NCBI GenBank assembly: GCA_031265205.1
Contig: JAISCZ010000151.1
Span: forward strand, 1-58,201
Direction of reading: 5' to 3'
DNA from: Deltaproteobacteria bacterium
GTDB lineage: Bacteria > Desulfobacterota > Desulfarculia > Adiutricales > Adiutricaceae
Length of the DNA stretch: 58,201 nucleotides
The notes beneath the pieces were generated by a model. The model did no database searches. It had not been told where the DNA came from and was given only the letters and a program-made list of their open reading frames with translations. Below are positions 1-8,136 of the stretch, in pieces (position 1 is the first letter of the stretch; each line of letters begins with the position of its first letter). The translations under genes were made by a program, and so were the position numbers.

Positions 1-1263
1 TTCCCGCCAGGGGGATAGCGCGGGGCTTTCTTTTAAAAATCTCCAAAAAACGCTCTCTTTTTGGAGCTTATCCCATAGATGTCGCGCCGACGCGAAGTCC
101 TCCAGCGGGGGCGGGCTTGCAGGCTCCTGGGCCTCCTCTTCCTCGCGGGCGGGGGAATTGAAAGCGGCGACGGCCCGCCGGACGAGCCCCAAAAGCGCCT
201 GGCCCGTTAAGGCCCCGGCCATTTTAAGGGGACTGAGGCTCAGATTATTAAGGTCGACTCCCTCGCGGGCGAGCCGCCCCCGGATTAGGCCCAGGAGGGT
301 GGAAGGCGCTTCCTTCTCATTTAAGATCGGGGGGGCCAGGCTTAAAACGGGCGCGGGCCTCTTTTGCGAAAAAGGAGCTAAACCCGTCGGCGCTTCCGCC
401 GGGGAAAGATTTTCCTCAGCGTGGGCGAAGAGCGGGGCGGCCGCGCTCGGGAAGAGCGCCTGAGCCGGGCGAGCCAGACAATCTCCCCCGCCATGAAGAC
501 CAACCTCGCCCCTATAGCTCTCCGCGGGGAGCGGGAAGACGACCGCGCTGGGCGCGAGCGGTCGCCTTTCCCCGAGGCTATCCCCAGGAAAGGCGCGGGC
601 GCCCTGGGGCGGGGAAAAGCCTCCCGAGGCGGCGGGGAAAAGCGCCGCTTCCACCGAGGTCTTCCCCTCCCAAAAAGCGTGGAGGCTCCACGCGCGCGCG
701 CCCAAAATTTCGCCGTCGGCCCTGGGAAGGGGCGGGGGAGCGCCGAGGCCGCGCGAATCTTCCGCGGCCCAAGGCGAAGACGCGAGGCTCCCCGCGCGAG
801 GAAGAGAGAGGGCCTTGGGTCCAAGCTCCATGTCGCCTAAAATTCGCGGGGCGCGGCTTAAGAGCGCTCCGCTCAAAAATGACGCGCCGCCGGAGCCCGC
901 GTCCGGGGCTAACGTCGTCAGCCGCGAGGAGGGAACTCGCGCGAGGGGGCTCCGTTTGAGGCCCGCTTCGTCCCCAAGCGCGGGCTGAGTCTTGAGAAGA
1001 GCCTTCTGGCCGCGCCGGAATGGGAAAAAAAGGCGCGCGAGGAAAGTCCGTCCCAGGGCGCGGGGATTTTTGGGGCCACGCCTCGCGCGGATCTCTCGCG
1101 CCTCGCGCCGCTCCAGCGGATCGCGGGGATGGGCGACGGCCTTTTTGAGGTATCTATTTAAAAATTTCAGGTAAAACGCGTAAAAAAGACAAAAAATGAA
1201 AAAATCCAGGCTTCGCGCCAAGACGTAAACGAGGGGACTGTCCAAAGAAAAATCAAGACTCAT
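1..1263 (-). CDS. Unknown membrane-anchored protein, 3' end beyond the window
   Basis: Reading the minus strand from ATG at 1263 there is no stop codon for 421 codons, to the left edge of the window, so this is a partial gene. Such an open frame is far longer than the competing frames here. The frame stays open upstream to a TGA near 1420, but the ATG has an AGG about 7 bases before it. The first 40 residues contain one hydrophobic segment (about residues 11-37, including FFIFCLFYAFYLKFL) followed by basic residues, which suggests a single membrane anchor with a cytoplasmic tail. The rest is rich in Ala, Pro, Arg, Leu and Ser and probably poorly ordered. Near the visible end there is a more ordered-looking segment (LNNLSLSPLKMAGALTGQ) followed by an acidic Glu run. 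I do not recognise the family. Confidence 0.6.
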   Translation of the reverse strand, partial: MSLDFSLDSPLVYVLARSLDFFIFCLFYAFYLKFLNRYLKKAVAHPRDPLERREAREIRARRGPKNPRALGRTFLARLFFPFRRGQKALLKTQPALGDEAGLKRSPLARVPSSRLTTLAPDAGSGGASFLSGALLSRAPRILGDMELGPKALSLPRAGSLASSPWAAEDSRGLGAPPPLPRADGEILGARAWSLHAFWEGKTSVEAALFPAASGGFSPPQGARAFPGDSLGERRPLAPSAVVFPLPAESYRGEVGLHGGGDCLARPAQALFPSAAAPLFAHAEENLSPAEAPTGLAPFSQKRPAPVLSLAPPILNEKEAPSTLLGLIRGRLAREGVDLNNLSLSPLKMAGALTGQALLGLVRRAVAAFNSPAREEEEAQEPASPPPLEDFASARHLWDKLQKESVFWRFLKESPALSPWRE

Positions 1264-2013
1264 TGATGAACCTAAATATCGGGGGAACGCCCAAAGGCGG
1301 GCCAACCCAAGCGAGCCTTCAATAAAAAGCGCGGGAAAGCCCCTCTTAAGGCTTGTCTGGGAGGCTTTCCGGCGGAGCGCGGCGGGGCTCCCCGAGCCCC
1401 GCCGCGCTTGTTAAGCTCAAACGGAAGCCACGCGCGCGTTCCCGGAAGACCCCCGGCGGCGGAAGCGCGACGCTTAACGGCTTTGAAAAAATTCGCGTGG
1501 AAAATAACTGAAAAAAGGAAGATTTTCCCCTTCCGGCGGCGCGCGAACGGCTATGGAAAGAGATTTCCGCCCTTCGGGGCCCCGAAAGGTCCCGGGAAGC
1601 GGACGCGAACAATGGTGGGAGCTTGCGTCTCTTATAGAAATAAGTCTCTTTTGGGATTTGTCAAGGGGTCTAAATCCTCGTTTGTCCCCGCTTCCGCTTT
1701 TGCGGGAGCGGCGTTAGGGGGGATTGAGGCGCGCGAGGACTCCCCAAGCGACGCCTCAAAGCGGGAAGGCCGGTTTCCGGGGAGAAGAGGAGGGGGGGGC
1801 GTTCTTTTCATGAGATTTTCGCCATCGCTTTTTTAAGAAACGGTTCGCGAAAAGCGAGCGTTCGCGTCTTTTCCTTGTGGAAGGTAAGGCCAGGTCCGCA
1901 ATGGGCCAACGGAAGCCCGGCGCGGGCTAAAACGCCTGGCGAGGCGGGCTTCGGGCAAGGGGCCGCGCGCGCTTTAGGGAAGGCGTCGTTTTAAAAAAAA
2001 TTTACCCACCTAC
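1264..2013. other. Intergenic stretch, no recognisable gene
   Basis: About 750 GC-rich bases between the left-edge gene and the accessory segment. Short open frames on both strands resemble no family and have no convincing ribosome binding site. The last part becomes AT-rich just before the left copy of the direct repeat. Confidence 0.5.
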
Positions 2014-2035
2014 CTAATCTTAAGGGGAGTTTTTA
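2014..2035. repeat. Left copy of att-like imperfect direct repeat
   Basis: Pattern CTAAT-CT-TAAGGGG-AG-TTTTTA. It matches 18 of 22 positions of the copy at 6525-6546 in the same orientation. The two copies bracket a segment that holds a tyrosine-integrase remnant and several decayed accessory genes, so they may be attachment-site remnants. A shorter, weaker match at about 28728 shows that chance resemblance is possible. Confidence 0.4.
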
Positions 2036-2099
2036 AAATAATTAAACTGGCCGCCATCGCGCTCCCTAATGGGGGGGCAATTCGCGACTCTTTGAAAAA

Positions 2100-2855
2100 A
2101 TGGATGGCGCGCCACTGACGCTTCAGGAACTTTATCGCCTTATCTGGCGGGGCTCATTCCCCGCCCTAGCCCTTAACGACGGCGTGAACTGGGACCAGTT
2201 CCTGAATTCTTATACGCGAATCTACCTACAACGGGATGCGCGTGATCTGGACCAGGTTGGGGACATGACCGCCTTCTTGCGATTTTTGCGCTCCAGCGCG
2301 GCTCGCACTGGACAGTTACTTAATATAGCCGAACTGTCACGCGACGCGGACGTTTCCCCGGTCACCGGCAAGAAATGGCTGTCCATCCTGGAAGCTTCCG
2401 GCTTGGTCTACCTGCTGGAACCATATTTCAGCGACATTGCCAAACGCATGATCAAAGCGCCAAAGCGGTACTTTCTGGATACCGGTTTGGCCGCCTTCCT
2501 GACGGAGTGGACCAGTCCAGAAACTCTAGAAGCGGGGGCCATGTCCGGCGCCATTTTTGAAACTTGGGTGATAGGCGAACTTTTGAAGGGCTGGTTAGGC
2601 AATGGCTTGCGACCGCCATTTTATTACTACCGAGATAAAGATCAGAAGGAAATTGATCTCCTGATAATCCGGGACGGCGTGGTCTACCCAATGGAGTGCA
2701 AAAAAACAGCTTCGCCGAATAAAAATGACATTCGTCATTTTCAAGCGTTGGAGAAACTCAAAATGCCCATCGGCTTAGGCGGCGTAATTTGCCTGGCGTC
2801 CCATGCCCTGCCGCTTACGGAAAATGTCTGGATTATCCCGGCCAGCTGGGTATAA
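2100..2855 (+). pseudogene. DUF4143 ATPase lacking its AAA+ domain
   Basis: The 251 residues match the C-terminal two thirds of the AAA+/DUF4143 ATPase family: a helical part with IWRGSFPAL, YLQRDARDL and AARTGQLLNIAEL, a winged-helix-like segment, then a PD-(D/E)XK-like end (YYYRDKDQKEIDLLI and ECKKTASP). The family normally carries about 150 more N-terminal residues with a Walker A motif. None is found upstream, where the sequence becomes noncoding at about 2100. The gene is therefore 5'-truncated and probably inactive, although the remaining frame is intact. ATG at 2100 may not be a real start; no good ribosome binding site precedes it. Codon use is more balanced than in the host-like genes, and an integrase remnant follows 15 bases downstream, both suggesting transfer. 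Confidence 0.75.
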
Positions 2856-2939
2856 AATTCTAACGGCGCCATGACGCCTATTGGCCTGATGGTGGATGTC
2901 CTGATAAAGTTGGGCGTAGCGTTTTGTCATCTTTATAGT

Positions 2940-3296
2940 GGAACGCGCCATGAACGTGGCGATGACGTACGGCGGCGCGCCTCTATGTTCCCCGGAGCGC
3001 GCGGTAACAGCCGGCCCAAGAGCGACGCCACCGTTCTCAACGCCTCGCGGCGAATGGGTTACGCCAAAGAAGAAATGACCGCCCACGGCTTCCGCGGCAT
3101 GGCCTCGACGATTTTAAACGAAAAAGGCTACAATGGCGACTGGGTGGAGCGGCGACTGGCCCACGCCGAGCGCGACAACGTCCGCGCGATCTATAACTTC
3201 GCGGAATACTCGCCGGAACGCCGCAAGATGACGCGGGAGCGCTCTGACTATCTTGAGGGCGTAAAAAGGCGGGACGCTTTGAAGCGGGTCGGCTGA
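2940..3296 (+). pseudogene. P4-type tyrosine recombinase (integrase), C-terminal fragment
   Basis: About 115 codons match the C-terminus of P4-family (DUF4102-type) integrases. Visible are the FPG...RPKSD approach, RRMGY, the catalytic box HGFR, the second histidine in LAH, the nucleophile region AIYN and the typical ERRKM...YLEG tail. The DNA-binding N-terminus and the first half of the catalytic domain are missing. The same frame opens slightly earlier (2871), but those residues do not resemble an integrase. An active enzyme is not expected. With the flanking direct repeats it is the best sign that 2.0-6.55 kb entered as an integrated element. Confidence 0.8.
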
Positions 3297-3330
3297 GACG
3301 CTGGATTCGCCACTAACGCCCTCTATTTTC

Positions 3331-3357
3331 AAGGGGCTTCACATTATCTGGCCCCTT
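3331..3357 (+). terminator. Hairpin downstream of integrase remnant
   Basis: AAGGGGC pairs with GCCCCTT around a 13-base loop, followed by TTTCAAATC. The left arm and its flank (TTTCAAGGGGCT, then CAC) recur in the hairpin at 6483-6509, so these two may be copies of one terminator-like element within the same accessory segment. Confidence 0.5.
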
Positions 3358-3392
3358 TCAAATCATCGTCCAATCCATGCCAGGGACTTTTT

Positions 3393-3830
3393 ATGTATAA
3401 CATTCGCGTTGGCGACGCGAGCGATATTTCTTCTTTGATCAACATCTGGCGGCGTTCGGTTGTGGAGTCGCGTGGGTTCCTGGCTTCGGCCGAGATTGAC
3501 GCCCTTGAGCCGGAGGAGCGGGCCGCTCTGGCCGCGCTGGAACTGTGGGTAGCCGAGGACGCCGGACAAGCGGCGGGCCATGAACGGCGACATGACTGAG
3601 GCCTTGCTCATCGACCCTGACCACCGGGGAAAAAGTTGGGGCGCGGCTTCATTGAGCGCGCCCAAGCGATCCGGGGCAAGGGCGCCAAGCCGCGGCTCGA
3701 CGTATACGAGCGGAACCCGGCGGCGCTCGGGTTTTATGAAGCCCCTGGGATTTGTCATGGCGGGAAGAAGCGACACGGATTCCGCCGGAAGGCCTTGGCC
3801 GCTCCCACACTCGCTTCGGGAAGACGGGCG
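3393..3830 (+). pseudogene. GNAT acetyltransferase (YjaB-like), frameshifted
   Basis: Three overlapping pieces in two frames together spell a small GNAT N-acetyltransferase of the YjaB type. The N-terminus (IRVGDASDISSLINIWRRSV, then SRGFL) is in the frame starting at 3393. The acetyl-CoA region LLIDPDHRGKSWG is in the next frame from about 3580. The segment RLDVYERNPAALGFYEAPG returns to the first frame, and FVMAGRSD...GRPWPLP lies again in the second. At least three frameshifts are needed to read it through, so the gene is dead or the sequence is poor here. An intact enzyme would move an acetyl group from acetyl-CoA to an amine of unknown identity. Confidence 0.75.
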
Positions 3831-3936
3831 AGTTGGCCTAAGGAAATTATTCTTGATTTAACGCTATCAATATGATAAAGTTAAAACCTACTCCGTCACT
3901 CCAGTCGGTGAATTTAAATATGATCAGGACGCTTAC

Positions 3937-5748
3937 ATGCCTCCCACTTTAAAATCGCTTCTCGCTCCGGCCAAGCTCGCGGACTATGGATACAATCGTT
4001 CTTATGAACGAGGGCGGGAATATTACCAGGCCGGCGCGGTGTTACGCCTGGCGCAGCGCGGCGACCGCCTCAGCGCCGTGGTCGCCGGAAGCCGGGATTA
4101 TAAGGCCAGCATCCGCCTTTCCGGCTCTTCGCTGTCTTTTAGTTGCACTTGCCCCGCCGACGGTTTTTGTAAACACCTGGTGGCGACGGCGCTGGCCTGG
4201 AACGCCGGCGAAGCCGAGGCGCTGGGCGATCTCGACGATATTGCCGCTCCGACGGAAGGGCCCCGATCCCGCCAAAAGAAGGGGCCGGATATCCGCGCCT
4301 ACCTAATGTCTCTCGACCGGGAACGTTTGGCGGACATGATTCTCAACCAAGCCGTTGACGACTCCAGGTTGCGGGATCGTTTGAGCGTCGCGGCGCTGGC
4401 GGCCGCCCCCGACGGCATTGATTTGGCCGCTTTCCGTCAGAGAATCGACCGGGCGCTCGAATTCCCCGATTTCGATTATGACAATCCCTATTGGGACGAA
4501 GAAGATCCCTACGAGGGCTACGCCGAACAGTTGCGGCCCATTTTGGACGCCCTGGAAAGCTTGCTCGACCAGGGGCAATACGCCTCCGTGGCCCATTTGG
4601 CCGAATATTCGCTGGCGGAGCTCAACCAGCGCTGCCTGGAAATGGAGTATGATTTTCTGGAGGCCGAGGAAATGGTTGATCCTCTGGTCTCCCTTCATCT
4701 CCGCGCTTGCCGGGAGACCGGGCCGAACCCGGAGGCGCTGGCGGAATGGCTTTTTCAATTGGGGTTCGTCGATACGGCGAGCGAGTTTCCCGGCCTTCCC
4801 TGGGAGCGGTATGAAGATCTTCTGGGGGAAACGGGAATTTTCCATTTTCGCCGCCTGCTCGAAACCGAGTGGCGAAACCTCCCGGCGCCGCCTGAAAACG
4901 GCCGCGGGGATCGGCGGTCGCGCCAACGGCTGCGCGCGGCCCTATTGCGTTTCGCCGAAAACGACAACGACGTCGAGGCCCAGGCCGCGATCATCAAAAC
5001 CGACCTCAGCGACCAGGACGCTTATCTGGAGTTGGCCCGCGCGTACAGTTCGGCCCAACGATACGACGAGGCCCTGAAATGGGCGGAAAAAGGCTGGAAT
5101 GATTTTGACGACGCGCGCCATGGGAATTCAAATCTGCGCGACTTTTTAGCGGAGGAATACCGGCGGCGTGACCGCGTTCACGACGCGCTGACGCTCTATT
5201 GGAACGATTTTTTCAATGATATGGATTTGTCCACTTATAAAAGGCTGACGCGGGAAGCCTCTCGCGACCAGGATATTTGGCCGCGGTGGCGCGAAAAGGC
5301 TTTAGAAAGCGTCCGGGAGATGATCGCCGAATCCCGAAAGAACCCGCCGAAGCGGACCCAGTACGGCTTCGGCTCGTTTGGGCGGCAGACGCCTGACAAT
5401 TCGCTTTTGGTCGAAATACTGCTTTGGGAAAATAAACCGGCGGAAGCTTGGGACGAAGCCGTCTCCGGCGGGTGCGACGAAAATCTGTGGCTGCGTCTCT
5501 CCGGTTGGCGGGAGCGCTCCCAGCCCCAGGAGTGCCTGCCCATCTGGGAAAGGCGAATCGAGCGGCTGACCCGCCACGCCAATCAATCCGATTACGCCCC
5601 CGCCGCCGACTCGCTGGCGAAACTTGGCGAGCTTATGGAAAAAATCGGCGAGCGGCCCAAATTCATCGAAAAGATGAAAACCATTCGAGCGTCTCTGAAG
5701 CGGCGCGCTTCTTTCATGCGGGAGTTGAATCAACGCAATCTTCCGTAA
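3937..5748 (+). CDS. SWIM zinc-finger protein
   Basis: 603 residues. The N-terminus carries a SWIM zinc finger: Cys70, Cys72, Cys78 and His80 in the pattern CxCx5CxH, preceded by the usual SYERGREYYQAG segment. SWIM domains bind nucleic acid or protein. The rest is helical, with repeated degenerate motifs (for example AYLELARAYSSAQRYDEALKW at about 363) that resemble TPR/HEAT-like solenoids. An acidic, aromatic stretch follows the zinc finger at about residues 170-190. In other genomes proteins of this build often sit beside SNF2 helicase or MoxR/VWA genes; none is here. The last 195 bases belong to a 254-bp segment that is duplicated immediately downstream. It is the only apparently intact large gene in the accessory segment. 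Exact role unknown. Confidence 0.85.
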   Translation: MPPTLKSLLAPAKLADYGYNRSYERGREYYQAGAVLRLAQRGDRLSAVVAGSRDYKASIRLSGSSLSFSCTCPADGFCKHLVATALAWNAGEAEALGDLDDIAAPTEGPRSRQKKGPDIRAYLMSLDRERLADMILNQAVDDSRLRDRLSVAALAAAPDGIDLAAFRQRIDRALEFPDFDYDNPYWDEEDPYEGYAEQLRPILDALESLLDQGQYASVAHLAEYSLAELNQRCLEMEYDFLEAEEMVDPLVSLHLRACRETGPNPEALAEWLFQLGFVDTASEFPGLPWERYEDLLGETGIFHFRRLLETEWRNLPAPPENGRGDRRSRQRLRAALLRFAENDNDVEAQAAIIKTDLSDQDAYLELARAYSSAQRYDEALKWAEKGWNDFDDARHGNSNLRDFLAEEYRRRDRVHDALTLYWNDFFNDMDLSTYKRLTREASRDQDIWPRWREKALESVREMIAESRKNPPKRTQYGFGSFGRQTPDNSLLVEILLWENKPAEAWDEAVSGGCDENLWLRLSGWRERSQPQECLPIWERRIERLTRHANQSDYAPAADSLAKLGELMEKIGERPKFIEKMKTIRASLKRRASFMRELNQRNLP

Positions 5749-6061
5749 CGGCCCGGCTCTCGTGGACAGATACCTCCCCCCCTCAGCTCCAAACCTCATT
5801 TCGAAGTCGAATCGAGCGGCTGACCCGCCACGCCAATCAATTCGATTACGCCCCGCCACCGCCTCTCTGGCGAAACTTGGCGAGCTTATGGAAAAAAATC
5901 GGCGAGCGGCCCAAATTCATCGAAAAGATGAATACCATTCGAGCGTCTCTGAAGCGGCGCGCTTCTTTCGCGCGGAAGTTGAATCGACGCAATCTTCCGT
6001 AACGGCCCGGCTCTCGTGGGCGGATACCTCCCCCCTCAGCCCCAAACCTCATTTCGGTCGA
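5554..6061. repeat. Tandem duplication of about 254 bp
   Basis: Copy 1 (5554-5807) covers the last 65 codons of the SWIM gene, its stop codon and about 60 bases after it. Copy 2 (5808 to about 6061) repeats this head-to-tail with roughly 20 differences and a few single-base indels that break its reading frame. Both contain CGAATCGAGCGGCTGACC and the stop region TTCCGTAACGGCC. The duplication left the gene intact and produced a decaying 3' copy, which also fills most of the gap between this gene and the next. Confidence 0.9.
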
Positions 6062-6145
6062 AGAGCCGTATAACCGGCAACGCGATTTGGACGATGTGGG
6101 CCGGATGTCGCCTTTAAGAAAAGACTCGGCGAATGAGGATATAAA

Positions 6146-6469
6146 ATGAGCCGCGGCGTCCGAAAATCCCATCTAGGCGTCAGCGCCTGCCGCGGCGAGA
6201 AGCGGGATAAGCAAATCTGGCGTAAACGTTGGCGGAGGCGGGAGCGCGTTGCCCTGACTTGCGAACCTGTGGAAACGCTTGAAAATCATCTCGCCAGCGC
6301 CGAGAAAGAAGTTGTCAAGGTCCGGTCGATGGGCAAGGAAAGCCGCCAACGCTGGCCTCTTCACCGGCAGGCCATGTCCGCCAAAGAATCCGCCGACCAT
6401 CAAGGCCGCGGTCCCCAGGAACGCTCGGCCCTTCGTAAGCGGTTCCCGCGTAAATGGATGGGCGAATAA
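6146..6469 (+). CDS. Small basic hypothetical protein
   Basis: 107 residues, strongly basic (many Arg and Lys, for example IWRKRWRRRERVAL at about 24-37), with no membrane segment or signal peptide. A GAGG lies about 8 bases before the ATG, and a good hairpin terminator follows within 20 bases of the stop, so it has the frame of a real transcription unit. I do not recognise a family. A charge this high would suit nucleic-acid binding, which is only inference. Confidence 0.5.
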   Translation: MSRGVRKSHLGVSACRGEKRDKQIWRKRWRRRERVALTCEPVETLENHLASAEKEVVKVRSMGKESRQRWPLHRQAMSAKESADHQGRGPQERSALRKRFPRKWMGE

Positions 6470-6482
6470 CCATTTTACTTTC

Positions 6483-6509
6483 AAGGGGCTCCACGCTATG
6501 GAGCCCCTT
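6483..6509 (+). terminator. Rho-independent-type hairpin
   Basis: An 11-bp perfect stem, AAGGGGCTCCA with TGGAGCCCCTT, closes a 5-base loop. It follows the small basic protein gene. The stem ends in TT, but a long T tract is lacking. The left arm resembles the hairpin at 3331. Confidence 0.65.
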
Positions 6510-6524
6510 TCCGAATGAACCTGA

Positions 6525-6546
6525 CTAATAGTAAGGGGCATTTTTA
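6525..6546. repeat. Right copy of att-like imperfect direct repeat
   Basis: Pattern CTAAT-AG-TAAGGGG-CA-TTTTTA, the partner of the copy at 2014-2035. It lies just past the last gene of the accessory segment. Confidence 0.4.
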
Positions 6547-7456
6547 GATACAGAATGGACGACCTCAGTAATCCTTAGACCGTCCGCATAATTCCGTCAC
6601 AATTACTGACGCGACTCCAGGACAAAACCGCTTGACAAGGGAACGATCGTTTACTAATATATTGATAAATGGTCGTTTTCTTTCGCGGGGATGAATAAGA
6701 ACGCCTGACATCAAAGAAAATATCCCGCTGACCGCGCTCCGCCTCTTCGCGCGGGACGGCTGTGGACATCGCTATACGAAGGAAAAAATTTTCCTCAGAC
6801 TCAAGCGTTGAAGTTGATTCAAACAAGCTCGCGTCTTTTGAGATTCCTGAAAATACCAAATCATAAGACTATCATTATCTTCGTCGCTAACCGTCGATTC
6901 CTCCGCCTCTCCGTCCCAATTGATTCACTAATGTCCGGCTTCATTCGCCAATTCCACTACGGAGACAAGCTTCTGGCGCGCCAAAACCGTATCCGCCACG
7001 AATCCATTGACCCGCTCGACTCGCTCTCCCCTTTAACGCCAAACGTCTCCACGGCGCGCGCCTTGATACCGATGCTCAGGCCAGGGGGTTCGGCGACGGG
7101 TGGGCCCGGAGAGAGGAGCCCCGCGGGCGGGGACGGCGCGGAGAGGGGCGCGCGGAAGGCGCCCGCGCGGCGCGCGCCGGAAGGTATTTTCGAGGCGCCA
7201 CCGCGAGAGGAGGGCGATACCTGAGGACAAGCCCCTGGGTACTGGCCCGGAGCCAGGGCGGGCCTTTTTGAGGCTTTCCCGTCCCGCGCCCCGAGAAACC
7301 TTCGCGAACGGGGACAGGCGCCCGTCTTTTGTGCTATCTTCTTTTTTTGGAGTCAATTCTCCCAAAATCCTTTTCGCGCGCCGCGGATTCGCCTCCCGCG
7401 CGCGGGCCATGAGATTTATTCGCGTCTTATTCGCGCCACATTAGCGTAAATAATCT
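6547..7456. other. Intergenic stretch, no recognisable gene
   Basis: Short open frames exist on both strands (for example 6575-6859 minus and 6808-7224 plus), but none has a family resemblance and they overlap each other. The right half is very GC-rich. It may hold the control region of the hydrogenase operon or remains of lost genes. Confidence 0.4.
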
Positions 7457-7474
7457 TAATTTCGCGCGAAATTA
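7457..7474. promoter_or_regulatory. 18-bp perfect palindrome upstream of hydrogenase operon
   Basis: TAATTTCGCGCGAAATTA reads the same on both strands. It sits 153 bases before the first gene of the hydrogenase-like operon in an AT-rich patch, where a dimeric regulator could bind. A tandem TTAGTGGGCTC repeat follows at about 7484-7507. Binding is inference. Confidence 0.4.
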
Positions 7475-7626
7475 GCCTAAAATTAGTGGGCTCTTAGTGG
7501 GCTCTTTTCGGCCTTCCGAGGCCGCCCGCTAAAACGCGGCGGAGGGCGGGCGCGGAAACAGTCCCCGTTTTTCCCGGGGACGCGTCCCAAGGCGCCTTTG
7601 AGCGCGCTTTCATTAAAGGTTTTTTG

Positions 7627-8136
7627 ATGCCGGAACTTTCCGAAAGCCAAGCGCGCGCCATTATGGCTGATTTCCACGACGACCCTCAAAGGCTCATCGC
7701 GATCCTTTTGGATATCCAAGAGGCTTCCGGGGCCAATCGCGTGGAAAAAAAGAGCGCTCTTTTAGTTTCCGAGACTCTTGGCGTTCCCCTGACCCGGATT
7801 TATGAAATCTTAACTTTTTATTCCATGTTTTCCCTCGCGCCCCGAGGTAAATACCTTGTCGAGGCCTGCGAAAGCGCTCCCTGCCATTTTGACGGGGGAG
7901 AGACGACTCTAAGCCATCTCGCGGACATTTTGGGCGTTTCGCCCGGCGAAACCACCGCCGACGGCCTTTTTACCCTGGAAAAAAGCGCCTGTTTCGGCGC
8001 CTGCGGCCACGGCGGCGCTTTTAAAATAGGGGACGAGGCCTACCGCGGGGGCTCGCGAAACCAAATAGCCTCCGTAATCCGGAGTTACCGCGAAAATTCG
8101 CCGCGCTTAAGGGAGGGATTGGCGTGGCTTTATTAG
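7627..8136 (+). CDS. NADH-dehydrogenase 24 kDa-like hydrogenase subunit (NuoE/HndA type)
   Basis: 169 residues with the thioredoxin-like [2Fe-2S] fold of NuoE, HndA and HydC proteins. The four ligands are Cys81, Cys86, Cys122 and Cys126, in the expected Cx4C...Cx3C spacing. The N-terminal helical part (LLDIQEASG, LGVPLTRIYEILTFYSMF) is typical. It would pass electrons between the flavin subunit and the other iron-sulfur clusters in a cytoplasmic complex. ATG at 7627 is preferred to the TTG one codon earlier; AAAGG precedes it at about 8 bases. It overlaps the next gene by 13 bases, which suggests translational coupling. First gene of a three-gene operon. Confidence 0.92.
   Translation: MPELSESQARAIMADFHDDPQRLIAILLDIQEASGANRVEKKSALLVSETLGVPLTRIYEILTFYSMFSLAPRGKYLVEACESAPCHFDGGETTLSHLADILGVSPGETTADGLFTLEKSACFGACGHGGAFKIGDEAYRGGSRNQIASVIRSYRENSPRLREGLAWLY

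Noticed and set aside
1036-1060. GAGGAAAGTCCG string like part of RNase P RNA
   Set aside because: The rest of the RNase P core is not nearby and the string lies inside the open frame at 1-1263.
1883-1925. Pairing that recalls the SRP RNA tip
   Set aside because: The essential GGAAGGGAGCA-like loop is missing.
6575-7224. Overlapping minus (6575-6859) and plus (6808-7224) frames
   Set aside because: No family resemblance, no ribosome binding site, and overlapping each other.
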